Assembly: GCA_017562135.1 (NCBI GenBank)
Contig: QEYB01000180.1
Coordinates: forward strand, 806,001 to 870,000
DNA: 64,000 nt
Source: Dipylidium caninum
Lineage: Eukaryota; Platyhelminthes; Cestoda; Cyclophyllidea; Dipylidiidae
Reading direction: 5' to 3'
Shown: one piece after another, positions 1-13,800 of the stretch
Layout of the letters: every line of letters begins with the position of its first letter
How positions within the stretch are numbered: position 1 is the first letter of the stretch
The notes under the pieces: generated by a model
The model's input: only the letters and a program-made list of their open reading frames with translations
Database searches by the model: none
What the model was told of the DNA's origin: nothing
Translations under genes and position numbers: made by a program

Positions 1-2
1 GC

Positions 3-878
3 TCCTTGCTATTCGTTTGCAACACCTTGGTTGAGGTGGTTTATCGTTTTGTGATCTTTTTTACGGTAGTTCTTTGTGTTAGCTTTCCATATTTGCTCTA
101 TCAGTACTACGCTGGTTTTCTTTATTGTTCCGCCCTCCCAAAGTCCACCTCATTAGGGATTATTCTACCAAACAAACCTAACATTGAACTAGAGAAAATC
201 GCCTCCGAACTCGGTGTTCGCACACCGTACACGGTTAATTCGTCGTTGCCCGTGTGGTGTGCCGGGGTGCCATGGTCTTCATACACACTTCTTCAGAAGA
301 ACTTCTGGGATGTTGGTGCTTTCAATTACTATCAGTGGAAGCAGTTGCCAAACTTCCTTTTAGCCCTGCCGGCGCTTTACCTGGTTGTCAAAACAGTATT
401 TCTATTCGGGCGGGACGCTCCGAAATCGCTGGTATCTCTCGGCTTATTTGGGGAACATATAAAACAACAGCTCTTGGTCCCGCATATTTACCATGTGGTT
501 GCTCTCTCGCTGTACGGCATCGTCAACGTTCATATTCAAGTAAGCAGTTTTTACCGTGTTAAAGTGACCGCTATTTATTGTAGCCAGGATTTATGTTTTT
601 TTTTCGGATAGGTTCTCACCCGTCTGCTTTTTTCATCTTGTCCCGTAATTTACTGGTACTGTGCGTCTATCTTATTGAATGAACAAAATCGCATTTTTGG
701 GCGGCCTCGTCGAAGTAAATCCAAGTTGAACTTAACGCACTGGCTGGCAAGTCCATTTCACCTTGTCAATCCGCTGAATTATCCTCCTTGGTCATTTCAG
801 CGGGCTTTACTGTACTATTGTTACTCATATATCGTCGTCGGTTGCTTTATGCATTCTAATTTCTTGCCATGGACTTGA
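3..878 (+). CDS. PIGV: GPI mannosyltransferase 2 (PIG-V), 3' part
   Basis: Two exons are visible, 3-539 and 612-878, joined in phase 0 across a 72-bp GT-AG intron. The frame is open to the left window edge, so the N-terminal half is cut off. PIG-V is a multi-pass ER membrane enzyme that adds the second mannose to the GPI anchor precursor, using dolichol-phosphate mannose. Recognition rests on the segment WDVGAFNYY...KQLPNFLLALPALYL, on the HIQVLTRLLFSSCPVIYWY stretch that spans the intron, and on the C-terminus ending NFLPWT, which closely resembles the vertebrate protein. Hydrophobic segments fit transmembrane helices near residues 10-35, 115-130, 160-175 and 225-245 of the visible part. It lies tail to tail with the DOCK gene. 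Confidence 0.93.
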
Positions 879-1864
879 ATTTCCTCTCCCGTTTGGACTG
901 TGTTGAATCGTAGTTCTTTTTTCCATCCATTTGTGACCTGGACCTGGTACGCTGGTAAAAACGAGGTTGTTACTGAGTTGTTCCGATTATCCCTAATTAG
1001 CTGAAAGCTTGAGAGATTTGTTGTGATCGCTTTATGAACTTGAAACACTCATTCAAGTTGGGACTTTCAGCGGTAGATGTGTAAATTTAGATTTCTGGCC
1101 GGTGGGCAACTTTGCACCGTAATTACGCCACCAACTAGGATACGGCTCCCGAGTAACGGAACAATTAGGAACTTGGTGGCCAATCTGGCCGAGCGGAGTA
1201 ACCAGGAGCTATCTGACTTTAGCACCTTAGCAGTGTTCGTAAAGCCCCGCCGTTAAATTTCCAAATATAACAGAAAAACATGATAGATTTTCGTTAGGGA
1301 ATGATCCCAAATCTTTCATACTTTGTAACAAAGTTAGAGTCGTTCCCGTGAAAAAAGGTACATAAATCTTATGGACCACTAATTAACCCATTTACCAAGA
1401 GGGAAGTGATAGTATCGAAAATCACAACTGTAAGATTTGCCGGTGGAAATTTTGGAAAATTTTTACACAACAGTAGGAGTTAGACCGAAGCAATGGACTA
1501 AAAGGCTCATGATAATGGGGGATCTGAGAGGGAAATCATACGATGTAATCATGGGGAAGGCGTTGGGCTTCCCGGTTGTCCGAGTATTTGCAGCAAAATA
1601 AGGGCGGATTGCGAGTCGATGGGTGCCATCGAAGGAATAATAAAGGAAAATGGGGACGGATATCTTGAAGTCTACGTAACCGGATATACTGAAGCTAAAG
1701 TGATAAACAATTGGGTAACAAAATCAAATTTAGCCTAATTGGTGAATTTTGGTTACGGGAAAATCTAGATCTCGAAATGGAAGATTGGGACTGAGAAGTC
1801 GGGAAATATGAAAACTAGCTACTCTGTACATAGAGGCGCTTCGCAGTGTTTCTCGAGAAGTTAG
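879..1864. other. Intergenic spacer between PIGV and DOCK
   Basis: No coding exon or RNA gene could be supported here. The stretch must hold the 3' ends of two converging genes, PIGV on plus and DOCK on minus. One possible five-base terminal coding exon of DOCK at 1819-1823 (minus) would place a stop right after the proline-rich exon, but it is too short to claim. Confidence 0.5.
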
Positions 1865-4800
1865 TTATATGTATGATGAAATCTTTAAAATAATGACGAG
1901 GCACTCACCCCTTGGCGGTGGCCTTGGGGGTTTTTTGGGTAGAGGAGGCGGATTTATGTCAGGAGAAGAAGTTCTTCCAGTGGCAAGTTCGGCGTCAAGA
2001 GGTAGACCGCAGGGCGGTTGTCGGAGAGCGACTTGGGGAGAACGCAAATTAGCAAAACAAAACTTTTCCACATCCGAAGCTGTTTCATTTTTGACACCGT
2101 TGAGTGGAGGCAGATCGGCAGGTCGTTCTGGCAGCGGTGGGGGAGTTTGTGGCAAAAGGGGAACTGCAGAGCCCTTTCTCGACTCATCCGTCGGTAGGCT
2201 TAGGGGGGAGTCTGAGCCATCGATGCAAAATTTCGAAAATAATTAGTGCGGTGAGTAAATAACTACATATATTGATAAAAGCTCTATAAATAACAACAGA
2301 TAAGTCTTACCCATACAGTCGTCACTGAAAAAACTCAGATCCTAAAGGAAAAAAGGGTATTTCACGGTGCGCTCGGTGAATTGGACAACAGATAAATCTT
2401 GGATATCCACTATCAAAAATTCAGAAATCAACGGTTAACAGACATAAAGTTCATATCAATGAGTTATGTAGCCTTGGGTAAAAAGGAACTATAGGGCCAA
2501 TTTCAATAATAGAAACTCAGGTTAAAAAAGTTTTTTTGTGTACAAATAGCCGTCAGACTTAATTTTCGTTTTTGTTATATACGATATTCCACAGTTGGCA
2601 CGAAGGAAAACCGTGGTTGTTGTATTTCAATGTGGTGTTGGTGAATATTTTAAATCAATTAAAAATCATAAATAAAATGAAGAAGTTTTGACCTGTTGGA
2701 AATCTAAGCGCGCACGAATTGATTGAGAGGCGGGAACGGTTGTCGCTCTTCGGTAGACTCTTTCAGCCTGATGCAGGCTACAAAAATTAAAATGTTAAGT
2801 AAATGCTAATATCACTGCGATCTATAATTAATTAACAAAAATAAATTAGAACTGCGATACTAAATGGCGTTCGCCACGACACAAAATTCCATTGCATTTG
2901 AGTGAGATTCTGCCATTCGAAACATTTTCAAAATTGGTACTTGCATTATAGACTCCACCATTTTTTAAAAAAATGAGTAGTAAGTGGGTAGATAACGAAG
3001 AACAAGAAGGCAGTTGAAACGAGGGCACAACAAACCTGTGTTGGGTAGAGCTACTCGTCCGAGAAGAATGTTCAGGACCTCCAAACTGAATTCGCTCCTG
3101 TAACTGAGAGACGCTGATCCCAAATTTCACACTCATTTCGCGTATTAGCGAGTGGTACTGCTCCAACATGGTAGGGAGGAGACTAGCTATCGACCCGCCG
3201 GCCTCAGAGGAGGACTCCAGATTGTGGCAAAGGGCGAGACCCTCAGCCTGAACTTCAAGCAGTTGAAAGACGGCATCTGAAAGTTGCTCGGATTGACGGT
3301 CATCCGCTGAATCATCCACAAGATTTACACTGGTCTACATAAAATGTAAAGTCAAATTTATTAAAAAAAACCGAGAAGTACACGAAGAGCTCCTTCGAAA
3401 TCAACAAGTAAAATAGTGGAATAAAAGTCAGTGGCGATAGTAGAATTGAAAGGACATTTTACGAATTTAAAAATAAAGGTCTACCGGGAAGTTCTGTCCG
3501 AATACAACTTTTTATCGTCAATAAACGTTGTCAATTAATATAATGGCCGTTATTTGCCATGGCTTTTTGTCAGCATGAGGGTAATTCGTGTATCCCACTT
3601 CCTCAAAAAAAGTTTCATCCTTTAATGCGAAAAAGTGAACCTGTGCGTGTTTGACACCTTCTTGGTTTTCCAATTTTTTGTCCTTCAAAAAACTTTGTAG
3701 AGCCCAGCTCAATTCCATAATTTTTTGGCAAGTTCCCATCAGCATGTGGCCTGGCATTCTCATGATGCAGTACGACGTCCTTCCTAGTGAACATAGTCGG
3801 CCGCTTTCCCAGAACTGCTGTCTTTAAATAGTTTAGTTGCTGACACTAATCTCCCAAATTGAGCTTTTCCTTCGCTTTCAAAGCCTCCTAAGATAACGCT
3901 CCTCGAATGTTCCACCAACACCACAATATTCTCTTATTCAGGGTCAGATTTATATTAGAGGTGGGAAGGCTAAGTAATCCACTTTTCATCCTCCATTATT
4001 ATCATCCGATTGAAGAAAGACTCGATTTTTTTCCTAAGATCAGAGATGTGTTTATGACGACTCAGTCATCTAAATTCTTCTGAGTTCTTTCACACGGCAC
4101 CCATCTTGAATATGCCTTTCTGCAATCTTCCATGTTGGCAAAAAAGGTTCTTGATTCAACATTGTTTTAAGAGCAGCGTCGTCGTGGCTCATCAGAAATT
4201 GGTATAAAATACAGTGGCGCAAATAAACTTCATCAGTAGCCGGGGATACATTATTGCCCCACACTTAAGACTAACACGAATCAACCTTATTTTAGCTAAT
4301 TTGCTACGTCGGTATGAATACATTAAGCGCTAGAAATAGAGAGCCGAACATGCGCTACGTGCCGGAAATTGTTGTTCTAGAAGCGGACAGAACATCCCGG
4401 TTGACCGGGAGCAAAACACCAGGAAAGTAGCACCGAGAGTTAGGACTCACCAAGAGAGCAGTTAAACCTCCGCTGACTGGGGAGTAAATTGAGGAACCCA
4501 ATTTTCCAACGAAATTGGAAAGAAGAGTTCGCGGACCCGCGCCAGAGGTAATCTCCGCGATCATAGAACCAAGCGAACGAGACATGTCTTGAACCATATT
4601 TATCACTAATTCTACTTTGCTCAGAGTCCGCTGGGAAAAAACGCAGGAAGACCCGATAGAGCATAAAATAATATTTAGTCGAGGGAAAAAGTTCACATAA
4701 TTAAGTTATAGCTTATAGCTGGGAAATATTTACCCGTTTGGAGCCCCATGTAAGACCGGGAAACGGTTAAAATTAATGATATAATTAAAAGGAAGAACAT

Positions 4801-7800
4801 GCCATCGAAAAAATAAACAAATACACTAAGTACTATACTAACAAGGATAAGAGTGATGCTGTATAGATAGAAAACTTACAGTAATAATATCTTCTACCGG
4901 CATAAAAGACACAATATTCGGTAGCTTTTCACAAAGTATGTAGCGAACTTCTTCTGCGACCGGCATTTCTTTCCCATCCGCCTAGAAAATCAGAAGGTAT
5001 TGTATTTGGACTCTCATTCCTAAGTAAATTTGCAATTACCTGAATTTATGGTTTGTCACTAACATGATAACACTAACAAGAGTTGAGGCAAATATGCTTA
5101 TTCTGGTGTTATATGAAAAAAAAGAAAGAATATATACCACTTGATTAGGAGAAAACGTACACATTTTGAAGGCTTAAAGTGGTAAGTGCGCGTAAATTGT
5201 CGGACTTGATTCCATTCGTAATATCTAAGAGGAGATACAATAAGAGTGTAATAAAAGTATTGGCCAATAAAAATTGTAAAAGTGATCCGAATGAAGACGT
5301 GATGGAGAAAGCCAAGGTGTCTTTGAATTATGGTAATGAATTAGACTTGTCAATGTCTTTCAGTTAGATTTTAGTAAAGTAGGCTGAAAGCGAGACCTAC
5401 GCCCTGATGTGAGGAGAGAGATTTGCAGCCGCCTCGCCGGAAGCCCAGTTAGGCGGCAGCTCGGGAACAGGTTGTAAATTCCCTACCAAACGTATGGTAG
5501 GAATATCATCCGTGACTTGAGTCAATATTGTCGTCAACGGCTGTGGGTTATGCGTCTCAACATGATACTCGGGAAACTGCTCACACAAGGTCATTTTCAC
5601 CTCATTCATTTGGCTAAGGGTACGGTAAACGACAGTTGATCCTATGAAACCAGGCGAATCTTGGCGTGTTGAAAAGTGTAAAGCATAATATTTATAACAA
5701 CACTGATTTCTAGCTTCCCCGCTGATGAAGCTTCTGTAAAGTTGACTCTGTTCACTCTAAAAAAGACAGAGTAGTTCTGAAGGAATGTAGTCCAACGTAA
5801 GTCATAAAAAAGGAAAAAGCAAATGAGACAATTGAAGCAAACTAGAAACATATCCACAAGGTCTCACAAGAATAGAGCTCAAACTAGAAAGATCAGCCGT
5901 CACATCCCGATAGAAGACAACTAGTTGATCGCAAACTTCGATAGCGCGTTTCCAGTCGCCACCAGTTTTTAGATACTTGAGCGCATCCAAGAGGAGAGCT
6001 TCCTTGAGGGTGGAGGAGGAGGTAACACCCAGATTGGCGTACCGGGCGGAAACTTCACTAATGTCTACTGCATTGGATGACCACTGAAAGGGCAATGAAG
6101 TAAAATTACGTACCTGACCCCGTACGAATTCAGTCACAGTCGGAGTTCCAGTTATATGTACATAAAAAACAGCATTCAAACTCCAATAATTAAGGTAGTA
6201 CTCAAAAAAACAACAAAGTGATGGATAAAAAAGAATGTAAATTGAGTAGAAAAGGAATCACTAAGTCGACGTCCAAAAGTCTAGTTGAACAAGAAGGCAG
6301 AATGATCTACCGACACAAATTCAGGAAGGAAGATGTGTCACTTCAAATGTAAAGTCTAAGATTACATTTAGCAAGTGTGGGTTAGAAATGATCAATTGAG
6401 AAAAAATGGTGAAACCTACGGATGATACCTTCAATAATAAATATAATACTGGTTTCATAACTAACGTTATACTGCCCGCTGATTTGTTCAAGTGTATAGC
6501 CTCTTTCCACATAATTTTCAGACTGTTCATGCAGTTCTTCCAGTTTAAAAAGGTACCGGATAGTCATGTCTTTCCGCTTGATGGAATCGTAATAGGTCTA
6601 AAGGGAATAAGTTGGAGTGAAAAGAACTTCTAGAGCGAGAAAAAGACCAGGGAGGCAACAAAACTTAAAAAAGGAACATAGAACGAGGATTACCCTCAAA
6701 TTATTGATTGCCAGCATTCCACTAAGCTTTGATCGTCGTGTAATGACTTCACCATATTCTCGAAGGTAATTAATTTGGCGAATCATGTCACCTATAATGC
6801 GGATTCGTGATTTCTCTGCAGTAACTTGAAGATTTGATGGCGTGGGTTTTACAGGCGTCCCTCTACGTAGACCGATCGAAAGTCGGCGGTCTAGACTGTC
6901 GATTGCACCGCGAGGAACCTCTGCATCGAGAAGACTTAGCATTTCAGTGGAGAAATCCGGGAACGCCCAATTCATTACCCTGTCGACCTCCCTAATGAGG
7001 AAGGGTTCCGCGGCCAAGGGGTTCACACGAAGCATATCAACAAGCATTTTGACGCAAATTTTACGCAATTCTAAAAGCGAATTATCAACATCATTGATAG
7101 CACCATGTATTGACCAGATAATCACGGTAAATATAGCGGTAAGACATTCTCTACACAATTTGATTTCGCTTTGCCAGGCCACTATAAATTTTCGGTTAGT
7201 AAAGCAAAAAATTGAATCATTGTCCTGAGTACTTTGCATACTTGACTGTATTTTGTTAAGAGAATGCGTTACCAGAAACTGGTTCTGTCGATGCGTTCAT
7301 AATAGTTGGGATGAAGGATTCCATGTAGCGTGTTTGATGAAGTTGACCTAAAATGGAGCAGAATACTTTTGACTGCACTTTTAAAGGTCACTTATTTAAA
7401 ATAGAAAAGAGACTCTCTATTCTATGGAAGTATAAGGTGATTACCAATTCCTTGCCAAAGCTGTTCCAACAAGAGACCTGCAGAAACTCGAAGATCGCCC
7501 AAGCAACCATTAGGGAGACGAGGAGCCGTTGCAACCATGGTGACCGTAGGTAGTTCTTCGAGCCATAAATGCGGTTGAGTGGTTATAAAACTACCGAGAC
7601 AGCGCTGCAACGAAATGATAGGTAGACGGGACTTTTGATGGCTGGCATCCAGTTTACCGACGGAGGAATTGTCATTGCACATGAAATAGGGCTGCAAGCA
7701 GACCTCGAAAATGGTCTTAATGGTCTTTAACTCCACAGTCGATTGAAGCGCCAGTATTTCCACCCAGGGTTGTTCCTTAATTGATTCTGATGATAACGAA

Positions 7801-10800
7801 CCGACCAAATAGGTTGGTAGATTGTGATATTTGAAAGGTCTATAGAAGAGACGGTAACCAGGATGGCTTACGTGTGAATAAAACAATTAATAACCCTTTC
7901 ATATGCTCCATACCTGTTGGTCTCATGAATCCCGGGATAAGCAGGCCATGAGTGAGAAAGAAAGAATAAGGAGAATAGTTCGTGTAGGAAATCGGCTGTG
8001 TCAGTAAACTCAAGTCCCACACACACAGCACAGACACAGTTAAGACGAGGTTGATGCTTTGGAGTGAGAAGGACTTCCCAATCATAAGATTGAAGTTGTT
8101 GCAAAATGCTAGTAAAAACACTTGCAAGGCAACCCTATGGTAAAAAGACACCAAATATAAGACGTAGGCTATGCAACTTTACGTGATCCTACAAATTATG
8201 CACGGCCCAGATAAAATGCAATATTGGAATGCCATTATTGGCATTACTCGAACAATGGCAAATTGGCATTACTCGAACAATGGCAAATTGAGGAAAAAGA
8301 AGTAGGCTCGACAGAAAGAGAACCACAACGACAATACGCAAGTAAAGGAAGTTGGGATGGTTTACCAAAACCGGTTGAAGAGACATAAATCGCGCCTTAA
8401 CGGGAGAATGAAGAGCAAGCGGCACTGGTCCTCCGGCGCACGCTAATTCATACGAGGCTGGTCTAGAGTTTGGTGTGGATGTCGTCATTCTTTGAAGGGA
8501 TATCAATATACGACCATACTCACGCATCACCCATCGTAAAAGGCCCTGCTGTACAAATTGATGGTGAAACTCGGGATGTGTGGAATCTGTAGTAGGTGTG
8601 TTTGAGGAAATAACTGTGTCAACGAAACGTTCCATGAAGAGGGTGAGAATATTGCAGAAATACGTCATCATAGAGTTTGTTTCTGACCGACAAGGCTCCA
8701 AGGTCTGAAAGTAGAAGGAGTGGAAGGGTAGTTGACATGGTTGGAATAAAATCTAAGATATCGGATATGGGGAGAAAAAGTCTGATAAGCTTATGTCCCT
8801 TGCTCCTTAAAAAGGTCTAAAAAAGTATTGGAAATTCCTTTAAAAGTCGTAAAACCCATGTCGTGATAGGGAAAGGTCAATACAGTTAAGATTTTAGCCA
8901 ATACTTTTTTTCTATGGCGCATTTCAGGGAGAAGTAATGAGTAAATACAGCTCTGACATGGACCCGTTCAATTACGACGCTTGTTTAACAATTTGATGAA
9001 GTTAATGTTAGTGTGAAATAGTCAGAGTAATGCAGAGGTCGTGTGATATTAAAGGACTCACGATATCAAGATTTGTGCTAAATAATCTTTTGAGAGTAGC
9101 GATGATAGGCGGGATGAGGATTTCCCGACATCTTGTATTCTCCATGAGAACGGATCGGAGACAACCACTGAGGATGTTGTGATTAGGCAAATTAGGAGAC
9201 TGGACGGTGCACTGAACCAAACGCTCGAAATATTTTGACAGATTGCGTTGTGGGTAGACGCTGGCCAGGGAGTCAATAGTCTCCGAGATGTGCTTGAAAA
9301 GGTGACTCTATAAATGAGGTTGTTAGTTTACTACACCATTCGACTCATGGCTAAATATGCTTTCTAGTCGCTATAAAAAACAGACTTCTGAATAAAAAAA
9401 TTACTTTCTTCGCACCATCCAGTAACGTCTGTTGCAACACACCCTATACGGTGGACTTCAATGCACGACGAAAAAAGTATATAATACCGAAAAATATGGT
9501 TCACTTAACCAACATTTAATAATTTAAATATCACCCTATAATGAACAGAGACAAACCGGAGTAAAAAAATTATGGGAAAGATGATAAATGGTTACCGCTC
9601 CTTCGTTTAATAATAACTAGCAACGACGGGATGGCTGTCTAAGATACATATTTGTAAACTAAACTAAGTGGAGAAAGATTAAATTCTATAATCCGATTTT
9701 TATTTCAAAAATAAAATTATTATGTAGTGCAATTGTTGAAGTATGATAGAAGACATTTGCCGAAAAACCAAGACTCACAGATTTAAAACCTGAAACTGCT
9801 GGAGCAATGAACTTACCTTTAAAAGTTGATCATTACCGATGGCTGTTATATCGAGAATAACGCCAAAGAAATCATCAACGGCCGATATAAATCGCCTTTC
9901 CGCCTTTTCGAGCGTTTCGAGGCTTTCCCGTATCAACCTCTTGACCTCCAATTCCTAAACAGTATGAGGATTACGTCGATTAATGCCTTGAAACAAATCT
10001 AAAACTTAGCGCAAGTCAACATTTATATGACAGCAAACAATAATTTGACTCCCGAATCATTATAAAACTCATTGTAAAAATACTAATTTAGTTGCATTGC
10101 TCTCACTTGAGGTGTACCGAAAGGCAAAAGCCTCAAAAATACGTATGTCGACCTTCTTCCTAAGATGAACATACCCGAGATCTCGCGATAACCTTAAAAG
10201 CCCAACCAAAAGTTGTGCAAATTTTGCCGACGTCCACCAGACCTCCTTCCGCAGCGGACGTTGAATCGACCCGTGAGGGTACGTTTCGGGAGAGGAGGTC
10301 GATAAAAACTTGAAGATAGTTGAGATGCACGCCTGAGTATACAAATAGGGGGCTTTTCAAGTACTCCTCTAATGACGCTGACGCGGCTGCGTTGTTGTTC
10401 AACTCTCTGTAGAGACGTGCTAACAAAGCAACGCTGAAGTGGTGCAGCTCTTGTACGTGGACACTTGAGTCGGCGGCGTCGCTAGCGGAAAGGATTTGCA
10501 GCAGACAGTCAGTCAATTGAACTCGGAACTATAATTCATGAAAAAAGAGACAAAAATCATTTCAATTAGCATGTGCTCATAATGTAAGTGGATTTTTTGC
10601 ATAAAAAGTTTAACCGGAACCATAACATGTTACGAATGCTATTTATCATTTGATCTAGTGGGTTGAGTAAAGTTAGTTTAGTTAGTGATGGCTAATTATC
10701 ATCACAGACTGAAGAAAATCACTTAGAAAATACACTGTATGGATGGAACACGGTTGCGGCAGTACTTGCGTAAGGCAACGACCAGCCATATAAACAGTCA

Positions 10801-13800
10801 ACATGTTTCTTAAGGTGAAAGCATAAAAAATTGGTGGCATACCTAACCGAACACATTTACCTAAATGGAAACACGAATACGGACACAAACTTGATTACCT
10901 TTTTTAATTCACTTTCCTTTTCCGCATGTGATATTAGAAGTTTCAGGCAAAAAACAACATCGTCCAAATTCTCTCGCCAAGAAAGAATTTTCGCTAAGTG
11001 TTCTACAAAACAATTAGAAAAAATAATGAAATATTTCCTTACACTTCATTCCACTAAAATTACGTCAGTAGAGACAATACGGAATAAAATACTTCTAAAA
11101 CTAATAAGAATGGTAAGAGACAAGGAGCCACATGATTTTGATCATAAAAAATAATAGTGATAAAATGACAAATTTTCAAACAAAAAAACAGGCCCGAAAC
11201 ATCGGCACTTGGGATTTCTTAAGCATCAAAACAGTTGAAATAGCAAAGCCTCAAAACTAGAAGTATACATCCTTTAAGCTAACAGAAATTGCAATGCAAA
11301 ACAGTTACTGCCCCGAAAAAAAGCTGCATTTTTTAAAAAAAGAACACTGGGGAAATTTTGTAAAAAAACGATTCACTGACCGAATCGAAAGAGAATTCTA
11401 GAACGATAAGGCAGCAAGAAACAGATAATTCTCAAAGGTTACAAGGATAAATGGACTTTCAGAAAATAAACGACTAACCTAGTTGTTGCCAAAAGAACAA
11501 ACCGATTCAGCGCGATACCTCAAAATCACACCCCTTCTTTACCACAAATACGTAAAAATTGGTGAAATTTAGACTAAGTAGACAATAAAATAGCCACAGC
11601 TGTAAGAATTTTCATACCTATTCACATTTAGGATCCTAAGGCAATGATCATTTAAAGTCTGGCAGGATAAAGCTTTCACAGTTTAACAAATCAGCAGATA
11701 TAATTGCTGGCTGGACATAAGTGCAAAGGGGAACAGACAAAATAGCCTCTATGGTAATCCAAAACCGGTAAGAGTTACGACAACATTGTTTTGGACAAGG
11801 CATTTAAGTTCACACAACAATACTAAAAGTGGGAAAATTAGGGGACAACGGTGTGATAGGTCCCATGCTAATGCCGATGTACGTACCACTCATTGTGATG
11901 AATCAGGTAATTGTAATACAAAGACGAGGAAAAGGCATCGCATGAGATACAAATATGCACTGCTATGACCAAAACGGCACAAAGACCAAACCGGAACAGA
12001 CACAACGTATCCAAAAAAGTAGATTCGTAAAAAGGGTCAAAATTGGAAACTGCTAGGGGATGCGCTGAAACTTAATATTTACTTATGGAAAATGCAGAGC
12101 ACATCAAAACATTAATCACTCGAAGACCAGATATTTTGAAATAAACTTTTCTAAAGCGAGATAGTGAAACTGTGAAAGGAAGAAGAAACACAATAAGCTC
12201 ATTATAGAAAGGATTTCGAAAAAAATTTAATTTACCATTTATCAAGGAAGACAAAATCGGGACATTTTCGCTTTCATGAGCACTTCGTAATTGTTTAAGG
12301 GACCATTACTTAAGGAAATTCAAAAGCGATATTAATTTTACATGAAAAAATATTGGAAATTAAAATGATATTTAAGCAGTTTGCCAGAGATTTGGGAATA
12401 ACCACGAGATAGTGGTAGACCTGTGGGCCTTGACAGGGAGAGATTATGGGTTTGTAACACGCTAATTTTCACCAAGAGCAAGCGTACGCATATGAATTAA
12501 TAGAATAATGATGTGATCGGATATTACAGGCCTATAGCATAATCTTAACAAAAAAATTGATTAGGACAATTTTCTCAACAAAACGAAATACTACTAAAAT
12601 CAACCTCCGAGGACTTACCATCAGTCGTGTATTGATTGCTGCATAGCAACGTAACAATATTCAGAGTATCTGGCTGTCGACTTGTTCTCCCAGAAAAGCT
12701 GTTTGCCATTGAGTTGAGAAGAGAAGCAGCCATGGAACCGTGATAGAGGCCATTTTCATATTTCCCCAACCCACAATTTTTATTGCCACTACCGCTGCCG
12801 GAGCTGTTGATGCTGCCAGGGCCGACGAAAGCTATGGCCTCTTTGCCCAGGTATTTGCACTCAGAAATTTCCTGCTCATCCATCTTAGATTAAGAGTAAA
12901 TATTAACATATTACATTGCCTGTCAGTTAATTTCATACGTAAGCAACCGTAATGATAGCGTTACTAGGGGTGGGGATGAGCTCGTTACCCATAGATAGCG
13001 GTGTGCTCCTTATTGACAAAACACAAGAAGTTTTCTTTAGAGGAGAATTATTGACAATGAGCTTTGATTTTATGCCAATATTTATTAACTGAAAAGTTTT
13101 TCCAAATAGGAATGGAAACAAATACAAAAAAAATACAATCAAACAAGTGACACGATAATTCTAACAAACCTTGTAGATGAACAGGGAATAGTCACTATCT
13201 TTGATGAAGGTTTGTTCATCGGGTGACCCCAAGGGTAGGAAAGCCACACCAAGAACCTTATCTCGAGGTTCTATAAATATAATTAGAAATAAGCAATATA
13301 AAGTCAGAACTCAAGGTTTTTTCTTAGAAGATTCAATAATCTGGACAAGTTGGCAACACAAAGTGACAAGAAAAGAATGGAGATCACCAAGCAAACAAGG
13401 ATGTTAATGCCCCATTATTTGTGTTTTATGGCAATCACAAAGCTGGTTTCACGATAGAACAAAACTCAACACCCTTATGTTTCACAGCTTATCAGGGATA
13501 CGAGAACCGACACGCGGGTTTTGACAATGACTAGGGGCTCATGGGGAGTTTATTCCAAGTGTTTAAATATGCAAAAATAAAAAGGAGCCACGAGAGACAG
13601 ATGCTGCAAAACATTTTCAAGTGAAGAAGGAGGAGCGGTACAATACAAAAAGGAAGTAGGATGAGTAAATTAACGTTGGGAAGTCGAAGAGAATGCAATC
13701 CAACTGAAAATATATACTCTCAGATAAATTTACTAGAAGCACGGAGAGTTTGCAGACAGCCGTGGCTAATTAAATGACACGGCAAGGAATGGAAAGGTCC

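Noticed and set aside
1869..2246. Glycine-rich plus-strand frame of 125 codons
   Set aside because: It is the complement of the proline-rich DOCK tail exon.
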